Of a stretch of 64,000 nt of DNA, positions 57,855 to 64,000 are shown in pieces. The DNA comes from Nitrospirota bacterium (GTDB lineage: Bacteria > Nitrospirota > UBA9217), in NCBI GenBank assembly GCA_020052615.1, contig JAGVOT010000017.1:62001-126000 (forward strand). The letters are read 5' to 3'. The position numbers were made by a program, and so were the translations under genes. The notes beneath the pieces were generated by a model. That model had not been told where the DNA came from and made no database searches. It saw nothing but the letters and a program-made list of their open reading frames with translations. The stretch's first letter is position 1. Each line of letters starts with the position of its first letter.

Positions 57855-59063
57855 TCACTCCTTCATCCGTGCCACGAAGATCTGGTCCCACTGGTCGACC
57901 TGCGCGCGGAACGCAATGGTTCCGTCGGCGGCACAGGCCACGTCGTGGTTCATCTTGGTCTCGGTTCTCAGAAGCCTTCCGGTCTTGTCGGCGATGTTCA
58001 CCACATAGATCGGATGGTACTCCTGCCGGTCGTTCTTCACATACACGATGCGGCTGCTGTCCGGCATCCAGGCGGGGCCGCGCTCCACGTCGGGCACAAC
58101 ATCGACGGCAACGGCCTTCGCCGCAAGACCGTCACCCGCCACCGGGTCCGAGCCATCCGCCGCCACTACCAGGATCGACCAGATCCGCGGATCACCTGCC
58201 GGGTTGGCGTTCGAGTAGAAGGCAACTTTCTTGCCATCGGGCGACCATACCGGTCGAATGTCGTCATGCTCCCAGGCGGTCAGCGCCTTGATCGATTCCG
58301 TCGGTCTGGCGACATCGCTGATGACCGCGATGTCATGGTTCTCGTTGTTGCCGTGCATGAACGCGATCCGCTTCCCCTCGGGCGACCATTGGGGGTACAG
58401 GTATTCCTTTCCGCCCCGGGTCAACCGGGTGAGGGCACGGGTGACCCTGTCGATGAGATACAGGTCGCCCTTGCCTGAACGGCCCGATACGAACACCACG
58501 GCGTTGCCCAATGGCGACCAGTCGGGCTGACCATCTTTTTCCTTGTGCTCCGTGAGCCGCGCGACCTCTTTGCCGCCCATATCTCCCGCATAGAGGTCGT
58601 AGTTCCCTTCTCCGCCGTTGCTCATGAACACGAAGCGGTCCTCCCGGGGCGACCAGGAGATGCCCGCATTGTAGCTGATGTCCTCGACCACGCCGGGGAA
58701 GAAAAACTTTGTCTCGCCGGCCGCGGCGCGCAGGTGGTAAAGCGTCTGGAATATCAATCCGTCCGCGAGGGCGATGTGGACCTCCTTCTTGTCGCCGATG
58801 CTCCGCTCGAAGGAGAGGAACATGCCCGACCGGGACCACAGGGGGTTGCCGTCGTTCCTGCCGAGTCCGGCCGGCGTAAAGGGACGAACGAAGAGCGGCT
58901 CGACCGTCTCGGTCTTTTTCTCCTGCCCTGCAGTAACCGCCGGCGTCGTCGGAAGGGACGGCGGCGTTTCCTCGGCTCCAGCGATACCCGAACCCGCGAT
59001 CAGCGCGGTGAGACACCACCCCGCGACCCGGCTGCTGCTCCTCCCTGTTAATGCAAAGAACAC
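57855..59063 (-). CDS. TolB-like beta-propeller protein
   Basis: A 402-residue exported protein beginning at GTG 59063 with AGGAG upstream. After the signal peptide come PD40 blades with the repeating W-S/P-x-G/E-x-R-I/F pattern: GNPLWSRSGMFLSF, ISWSPREDRFVFMSN, PDWSPLGNAVVFVSG, PQWSPEGKRIAFMHG, PVWSPDGKKVAFYSN and PAWMPDSSRIVYVKN. Six blades fit. Periplasmic propellers of this type bind proteins or glycans, as in TolB-Pal. It lies 9 bases downstream of the 857-residue lipoprotein. Confidence 0.88.
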   Translation of the reverse strand: MFFALTGRSSSRVAGWCLTALIAGSGIAGAEETPPSLPTTPAVTAGQEKKTETVEPLFVRPFTPAGLGRNDGNPLWSRSGMFLSFERSIGDKKEVHIALADGLIFQTLYHLRAAAGETKFFFPGVVEDISYNAGISWSPREDRFVFMSNGGEGNYDLYAGDMGGKEVARLTEHKEKDGQPDWSPLGNAVVFVSGRSGKGDLYLIDRVTRALTRLTRGGKEYLYPQWSPEGKRIAFMHGNNENHDIAVISDVARPTESIKALTAWEHDDIRPVWSPDGKKVAFYSNANPAGDPRIWSILVVAADGSDPVAGDGLAAKAVAVDVVPDVERGPAWMPDSSRIVYVKNDRQEYHPIYVVNIADKTGRLLRTETKMNHDVACAADGTIAFRAQVDQWDQIFVARMKE

Positions 59064-59072
59064 GATGAGCTC

Positions 59073-61646
59073 CTACATCTTGCTCTTGATCTGGTCCCAG
59101 TACTTCAGGCCTGCCTCGCGGCTCTCTTCATAGGCGGCATTCCCTTCGAGCTTCTGCGGGAAGAAATCGAAATATTCGCGCCATGCCTGGTTCGCATCGT
59201 TCTGCATCGTGGCTTTCAGCGTGATCAGATAGAGCTTGTGGAACGAGAGCGCCGTGTAGTAGTACGTATCGTGTACCGCCTCGTCATAGCGCATCGTCGG
59301 GAAGAATCGCGTGTTCTGCCTGGCCCGCTGGAGGTTCTGGATGGCCTTGGCGAAGTTCTGGGCCGCTGCCTCCTTGTCCTTTGCTACGAGCGCGTTCCCT
59401 TTTTCATAGTACGCATGGCCCAGGTTGGTGAAGGCCACGGAGAACTGTTTGTAGACCAGCTGCTCGTTCTCAGGAAGGGAAAGCACGTTCTCGAACTCAA
59501 GGATGGCTGCGTCGTAGTCGTTCTTGTCGTCCAGGTAGATCTGTGCGAGCCGGTGATGGGTCTCGGAATAGTCCCGGTGGTCTTTCTCCGTGCTCCGATA
59601 CGCGGTAATGGCTCCGTCAATGTCGCCCCGCTGTTCGGCACGCTCGCCGATTCTCAGAAAATCCTTGTGGAGAACAATGCTCCTGGCGCCGGTGCGATCC
59701 TCGATCTTGGAAGCGAACTCGACCACCTCTTCCCAATCGCGGTAATCGCCTCCCACGGAGACCTTGACCGTGTGGAACCCGAGGGCCACGGGTTTGCCGT
59801 CGGTGATGGGTGTCCGGCCGATCTTCTCTCCGTCCACGGAGACATCGGCCGCGGAAGGCTGTGAGTCGACCCTGAACATCGCATTGTTGACGGTCAGGGA
59901 ATATTCCTTCACGTCCCGGTTCTTCTCGACCCGCATCTTGTCGCTCACCTGTTGATAGCCGTGGCGGTAGAGCACCAGATCATATTTTTTTCCAAGCCTG
60001 ACAGACACCTCGGCCTTTCCGTCGGACCCGGTGGTGCTGACCCACTCTTCGTTCAGGTAGATGTTCACGCCGGCAAGAGGGGACACCTCGGGCGGCAGCC
60101 CTCCCTTGGCGAAGACGATGACCGAGTTCTTTTCCTGCCCCTCGTCGTCGCGGATGACGAGGCGGACCACCCGGTCCCCAAGGGCGACCTTCTCTCCCTT
60201 CTTCATGTCCTCCACTTCGGTGAGCGAGGAGCTGTCCTCGGACTTCCTGACCTTGAGCCTGCCGATCTCGCGATAGCCCGAGACCCGACCGGTCTCGTCC
60301 ACGCGCGGCGTCATGAGCCCGAACTCCATGCCCTTGGAGATCTTATATCCCGACTTGCCGAGATTGATGCGGGGCCGGTCGTTCTCGCTGTCAATGACGG
60401 TCCCTTCGAAGGGGAACTTTGCCAGCACGGCAGAGGCGATGTCCTTCGTCACGCCGGAGATACCTCCTTCGCTCCTGGCCCGGGCCAGCTGGCTGTGGAT
60501 GAGCTTCCCGGCAGAAGAATAGAACTTGGTCTCGATCAGGAACCCCTGATCATCCTTCGCGACACTTCCCAGCACGATCATGTCCACGGTCTTTTTGAGC
60601 GGCGTCTCGCGCCATCCCTTTGTCGTGATCTTGTCAATGCCCAATCTCGTCCTCTTCATCTCCGCCTGCAGTGTTTTGGACGGCACTTCTTTGAAGCAAC
60701 TGTACTTGAACAACTGGCCGACCAAGGCCTCCTCGGTCTGGGCGAGAACAGCCTTCAGGTCAACGTTGGGCGTATTGCCCACGAAGCGGTAGATGCCGGT
60801 GCGGATCGACTTGGCTGTCGTGGGATAGAAATAGCGCTGGACCGCCATCTCGCCTTCGAGGGAGAGCGTGGTCTTCCAGGCAGAGGGAATGTAGCCCGGC
60901 GCCGACAGGGTGAGCGCGACTTTCTTGCCCGGTTCGCCGTCATAGCTCCAGGTAACGATCCCTTTGGCATCGGTCTTGCCGACCGTTTGTTTGTTGATCG
61001 TGACCGAAATGCCCGGTATGCCTCCTGATTGACCGTACTCCTCGGTAAGTGCCGTTACGGTCACGGTCACCCGCTTCGAGAGCTCCGCCTCGAGCCGCTG
61101 TCCCGGCTCAAGCCCGCCGCTCCGCTTCCAGGTCGCATAACCGGACTTCGTCACGGCAAGCTCGATGCCTTCCTTCGGAAGGGCCTGATACTCATAGATG
61201 AACTCGCCGTCGGCGCCGGTCTTGCCGACCTCCTTGCCCCCGGCCTTGACCAAGGCATCTGCGACGGGAGCCGTCTTTTCCTTGACAGCGATCGTGACAT
61301 ACCGCGCAGCGGGAAGCTCTGCGTCAAAGGAGTACAATTCAACGGCGCCGTCCTTGGGAAGCTTCATCAGGAAGGTGGTCTTCCAGGGGTTGATCCGGTA
61401 CCCCGGCATCTCCTTGGTGACGATGACCGTCACCTCGGCGCCGGGTTTCTTGGTGAGGGTCTTCGTGAAGGCGCCATCTGCCCCTGTCAGCCCCTCCTCA
61501 ACGCCGTCGACCGTGATCTTGGCCTGTGCTGCGGGCAGGCCATCGATCTTCGCCTTGACCGCCAGATTCATTTTCTCGCCGGCACAGCCTGAGAACAGGA
61601 ATGATGCGGCCATGACCAGGATGAGAACGAAAGCGCGCTTTACCAT
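59073..61646 (-). CDS. Large multidomain lipoprotein with carboxypeptidase-regulatory-like, PEGA-like and TPR parts
   Basis: An 857-residue lipoprotein (lipobox LFSGC, Cys21) with GAGGAGG before the ATG. Residues ~30-270 hold three beta-sandwich repeats with the pattern GLTGADGAFTKTL / GKTGADGEFIYEY / GKTDAKGIVTWSY and YRINPWKTT, YATWKRS, YIPSAWKTT. Residues ~285-430 resemble a CsgG/LpoB-like domain (RFVGNTPNVDLKAVLAQTEE). A further sandwich follows at about 530-600, a PEGA-like segment DSQPSAADVSVDGEKIGRTP (~640) and TPR helices to the C-terminus. It should anchor in a membrane and bind cell-wall or surface polymers. It is the centre of the operon. Confidence 0.8.
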   Translation of the reverse strand: MVKRAFVLILVMAASFLFSGCAGEKMNLAVKAKIDGLPAAQAKITVDGVEEGLTGADGAFTKTLTKKPGAEVTVIVTKEMPGYRINPWKTTFLMKLPKDGAVELYSFDAELPAARYVTIAVKEKTAPVADALVKAGGKEVGKTGADGEFIYEYQALPKEGIELAVTKSGYATWKRSGGLEPGQRLEAELSKRVTVTVTALTEEYGQSGGIPGISVTINKQTVGKTDAKGIVTWSYDGEPGKKVALTLSAPGYIPSAWKTTLSLEGEMAVQRYFYPTTAKSIRTGIYRFVGNTPNVDLKAVLAQTEEALVGQLFKYSCFKEVPSKTLQAEMKRTRLGIDKITTKGWRETPLKKTVDMIVLGSVAKDDQGFLIETKFYSSAGKLIHSQLARARSEGGISGVTKDIASAVLAKFPFEGTVIDSENDRPRINLGKSGYKISKGMEFGLMTPRVDETGRVSGYREIGRLKVRKSEDSSSLTEVEDMKKGEKVALGDRVVRLVIRDDEGQEKNSVIVFAKGGLPPEVSPLAGVNIYLNEEWVSTTGSDGKAEVSVRLGKKYDLVLYRHGYQQVSDKMRVEKNRDVKEYSLTVNNAMFRVDSQPSAADVSVDGEKIGRTPITDGKPVALGFHTVKVSVGGDYRDWEEVVEFASKIEDRTGARSIVLHKDFLRIGERAEQRGDIDGAITAYRSTEKDHRDYSETHHRLAQIYLDDKNDYDAAILEFENVLSLPENEQLVYKQFSVAFTNLGHAYYEKGNALVAKDKEAAAQNFAKAIQNLQRARQNTRFFPTMRYDEAVHDTYYYTALSFHKLYLITLKATMQNDANQAWREYFDFFPQKLEGNAAYEESREAGLKYWDQIKSKM

Positions 61647-61755
61647 GGGAAGCCTCCTCTGAGTACACTAGTGCAAATTGCAGACCGTAAACGTTTCGCC
61701 GCATTTCCAACGGGCGATTCTTCATTTTGAGGTTTGATATCCGCGGAACGCGGCA

Positions 61756-62205
61756 TTACATCGTCGGCGGCTGAATGTTCACTTCGCCGGGATTCACGAT
61801 CTTGTCCTCGTCGGACCGGGACCCCTCGATGGACTTCCGTTTGCCCTCGGCGATCTTCTTCAGTTTGAACTCCACCTTTTTCCCGCCGAACTTGGTGATC
61901 TCCACGGTCTGGGTATCGGTCTGATATCCGATCCTGCTCGCCTCGACCTTGTACATCCCGGGCGTGAGCTTTCCTTTTTCGGATTCATACTTTCCCTCGG
62001 CATTCACGGTCACGGCATGAGAGGCCTGCTCAAGGGTGGACGTCGTGTTGATCATGTTAATGACCGTGCCTTCCGGGCTTTCTTTCGCGGGAGCGATGGG
62101 CTGCATATTGGGGTCCATGAGCTGGAGCGTACCGTAGATCTTCGGTGAGCACGCGAGCAGCATGAACAGGCAGAGTATGAGCAAAACGGTCCTTGTGGTG
62201 CGCAT
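61756..62205 (-). CDS. Small lipoprotein with carboxypeptidase-regulatory-like fold
   Basis: A 149-residue lipoprotein; start at 62205 (MRTTRTVLLILCLFMLLAC, lipobox LLAC) with GAGGAGG upstream. The mature domain contains AVTVNAEGKYESEKGKLTPG and YKVEASRIGYQTDTQTVEI, a short carboxypeptidase-regulatory-like beta sandwich, and a charged C-terminus with KLKKIAEGKRKSIEG. It precedes the larger lipoprotein by 109 bases and may share its promoter and function. Confidence 0.75.
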   Translation of the reverse strand: MRTTRTVLLILCLFMLLACSPKIYGTLQLMDPNMQPIAPAKESPEGTVINMINTTSTLEQASHAVTVNAEGKYESEKGKLTPGMYKVEASRIGYQTDTQTVEITKFGGKKVEFKLKKIAEGKRKSIEGSRSDEDKIVNPGEVNIQPPTM

Positions 62206-62255
62206 GGTCAAAGTCCTCCTCGATGAAGCAATTTGTGAATCGTCGAATAACGGGT

Positions 62256-62319
62256 GGAAAAAACAGAAAGCCGCCAAAGCGTATATCCCACGAATTGCAA
62301 GATACTGACTTTGGCGGCT
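62256..62319 (-). terminator. Terminator-like hairpin
   Basis: AGCCGCCAAAG (62269-62279) pairs with CTTTGGCGGCT (62309-62319) across 29 bases, and on the minus strand is followed by TTCTGTTTTTT. It probably ends the receiver-GGDEF transcript before the lipoprotein operon starts. Confidence 0.65.
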
Positions 62320-62512
62320 CGACCGGCGTATACAACGGGCTTGCGGATGCTAGCGCCGTTCTAGGTAGCCTCGAAGCTCTGCGTCCCCGGATTTCTCCAG
62401 GTTTGCTCTGAGCAAAGTTCTTTGAATATGGCCTTCAACGGCTGAAGGTGGAGATACTGTAACATGAGTCCGCCCCGCTTGTCAATATCAGGGAGGAACC
62501 TGCCGACAGGCG

Positions 62513-63385
62513 TCACCCGGCGCCTCCTCCAGCCTTCCTGCGCAGCTTCTCTTCGTACATCCGCGCGTCGGCCTGGCGGATCAGATCGTCCAGGGTGACC
62601 GGTCTGGCCGGATCGAAGACCGTGAGGCCCACGCTCACTGCGAGACGGAATGATCCGTCCCGCCGGGCGTTGTACTCGACCAGGCGCTTTTCAAGGCGGT
62701 TCCGCACGGTATCGATGCCCGCGTCCGGCGTGTTGCCCAGGATCACCGCGAACTCATCCCCGCCCATGCGGGCAATGATGTCCGAGTCGCGGAAGGTCTC
62801 TACGAAGATCCTGGCTGCGTCCGACAGGGCGCGGTCGCCGGCGACATGACCGAAGGTGTCGTTGATGGTCTTGAGATCGTCGAGGTCGGCGAAGAACAGC
62901 ACCATGCGCTCACCATTCCTTCGCGCCTGTTTCATCTGCTGCTGGGCAAAGGCGAAGAATCCCCGCCGGTTCGAGAGTCCGGTAAGTTCGTCGGTGATCG
63001 AGAGCTCGCGCAGGTGGTCCTGCAGCTTGGCGTGCTTGATCCGAACAAGCAGTTCCTGGACCGTGAACGGCTTTTTGATGAAATCCGCGGCACCCGCGCG
63101 TATGGCCTCGTCGTAGGAAAATTCCTCGACGAAACCGGTCATGACGATGGCGGTTAGCGCCGGATGGATGCGCTTCGCCCTGCTTACCAGTTCAAGCCCC
63201 CGAATGCCCGGCATCACGATGTCCGTGAGCAGCACTTCGGCGGGCATCCGCTCGAGGGCATCCAGGGCGTCCTGGCCGCGCGTGAATGCCTCGCAGGTGT
63301 AGCCCTCCAGGCTGAGCGACTGCCGCAGGATGTCCAGGATGGACACATCGTCGTCCACGATCATGACAAAGGTTTTTGTATTCAT
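62513..63385 (-). CDS. Response regulator with GGDEF output (diguanylate cyclase)
   Basis: A 290-residue protein; start at 63385 (MNTKTFVMIVDDDVSILDIL) with GGAGG upstream. The receiver has the acidic pair DDD, phospho-acceptor in LLTDIVMPGIRG (about Asp51) and the Lys in FIKKPF. The GGDEF domain holds RMGGDEFAV, intact for cyclic di-GMP synthesis; no RxxD inhibitory site is obvious upstream of it. No kinase gene is adjacent. Confidence 0.93.
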   Translation of the reverse strand: MNTKTFVMIVDDDVSILDILRQSLSLEGYTCEAFTRGQDALDALERMPAEVLLTDIVMPGIRGLELVSRAKRIHPALTAIVMTGFVEEFSYDEAIRAGAADFIKKPFTVQELLVRIKHAKLQDHLRELSITDELTGLSNRRGFFAFAQQQMKQARRNGERMVLFFADLDDLKTINDTFGHVAGDRALSDAARIFVETFRDSDIIARMGGDEFAVILGNTPDAGIDTVRNRLEKRLVEYNARRDGSFRLAVSVGLTVFDPARPVTLDDLIRQADARMYEEKLRRKAGGGAG

Positions 63386-63476
63386 CGTAAGTACCTCCGG
63401 CGCTCCCGACATGCGGTCTGATCGGTCATTGTAGCATGTTCAGGTCCGCCGGCGCATGAAACGTCATCTCTCCGGT

Positions 63477-63722
63477 TCAGCCTTGCGGGCTGCCGTCACG
63501 TCCCGAAGAGGACCTTTTTCTCCGCAAGGACGCGAAAGCGTTCAGAAACGCCATTGCGGCAACGAACAGGAAGAAACAGCCGGCTGTCGTGAACAGCAGG
63601 CCTGCGATGCCCCTGCCCGCGTCCGGCGCGGCGTCCATCCCGGCCAGAAGCCATCCCAGTGCGCCGATGATGCAGCCCGCAGCCAGCCCCACCGCGGGAC
63701 GTCGTGATACGATATCTGCCAT
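63477..63722 (-). CDS. Small two-helix membrane protein
   Basis: An 81-residue ORF with helices at about residues 9-28 (VGLAAGCIIGALGWLLAG) and 38-62 (GIAGLLFTTAGCFFLFVAAM) and a basic Ser-rich tail. GAGAAGTGGG precedes the ATG. No family recognised; coding-like composition supports it. Confidence 0.5.
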   Translation of the reverse strand: MADIVSRRPAVGLAAGCIIGALGWLLAGMDAAPDAGRGIAGLLFTTAGCFFLFVAAMAFLNAFASLRRKRSSSGRDGSPQG

Positions 63723-63875
63723 ATTCCCACTTCTCTCCCGAGAACTCGCGAACGCTCTCAGCGGCGTCCAGTATGCCCGTGTCCGGTCTCCCGATCCAGC
63801 AGGGAAGTGCGCATGGGACCTGAAATCACCTGCCCGGCAGGAGGCGGTCCTTGACGGGAAGAACGGCGAACCCCG

Positions 63876-64000
63876 TCAAGACCTGATGAAGACCGCCTTG
63901 CGGACGTGCTGCGATCCCAGCAGTTCACCGAGGATTGCCGTGGCAAGGCTTCCCACCGTTGTTCTCGCTGCGGGGCCGATCGCGAGATCAGGCCCCAACT
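63876..64000 (-). CDS. Possible 3' end of a gene running off the window
   Basis: One frame is open from the edge to TGA at 63878-63876, reading GPDLAIGPAARTTVGSLATA then ILGELLGSQHVRKAVFIRS. It looks coding, but no family is assigned. A 9-base inverted repeat CTTGACGGG/CCCGTCAAG (63850-63879) overlaps the stop. Confidence 0.35.
   Translation of the reverse strand, partial: LGPDLAIGPAARTTVGSLATAILGELLGSQHVRKAVFIRS

Overview
The window is 64 kb of GC-rich chromosomal DNA from a Gram-negative bacterium. Signs of this are TolQ, outer-membrane-type lipoproteins with lipoboxes, TolB-like propellers and many periplasmic proteins. The gene content points to an anaerobe or microaerophile handling sulfur compounds: a sulfide:quinone reductase-like flavoprotein, DsrE/TusC/TusB proteins, a multihaem cytochrome, two MoeA proteins and haem-containing sensors. 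Nitrospirota or Desulfobacterota would fit, but the sequence alone does not settle this. No tRNA, rRNA, CRISPR array, integrase or transposase gene was seen.

The main discovery is that three genes appear to read through an in-frame UGA as selenocysteine. (1) A DsrE-like protein (17202..17558, minus) has UGA where the family has the first Cys of a CGxC motif. (2) A thioredoxin-fold mini-protein (19582..19851, minus) has UGA at the second Cys position of CxxC. (3) A secreted three-domain rhodanese (47128..48540, plus) has UGA in its first active-site loop. In each case the reading frame continues with clear family homology to a second stop. Each UGA is followed by a hairpin whose loop starts exactly 21 bases downstream, as expected for a bacterial SECIS element. 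The first two lie in a compact minus-strand cluster (20193 down to 15263): ArsR regulator, Sec-thioredoxin, TauE/SafE permease, five-haem cytochrome, Sec-DsrE, TusC-like, TusB-like, SQR-like. The rhodanese is unlinked, but its leader shares a distinctive promoter/Shine-Dalgarno block with the ArsR gene. This suggests one regulon for sulfur (or selenium) trafficking.

Layout. 1-5 kb: tolQ end, a MoeA fused to a periplasmic-binding-like domain, a methyltransferase, a second moeA. 5-10 kb: thioredoxin reductase, OB-fold secreted protein, Zn-phospholipase-C-like protein, lipoprotein, CDF transporter, release-factor-like protein. 10-15 kb (plus): DsrE-like protein, a PilT-type ATPase with partner, MarC, DUF202. 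15-20 kb: the sulfur/selenium cluster. 20-24 kb (plus): PhnD-like binding protein and a haem-sensing GGDEF/EAL protein. 24-27 kb: degenerate receiver-PilZ and an SLC13/ArsB-like permease fused to DUF192. 27-38 kb: assorted enzymes, PPOX proteins, DksA-like, membrane proteins, AraC regulator, hicAB. 38-47 kb: translation block (S1, rimO, yraN, rnhB, rplS, trmD, rimM, rpsP, ffh). 47-49 kb: Sec-rhodanese and a histidine kinase. 49-62 kb: an Opp/Dpp-type ABC transporter downstream of TPR, TolB-like and carboxypeptidase-regulatory/PEGA lipoproteins. 62-64 kb: receiver-GGDEF protein and a partial gene.

A second genome-scale signal is a set of intergenic elements built from short periodic units (CACGGAG, GCAAAG, CACAGAG, CACGGAT, CGCGAAG, CCGCACT and others). 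Many occur as inverted pairs, sometimes nested, and one pair flanks a small AT-rich gene that interrupts the opp transporter operon like terminal inverted repeats.
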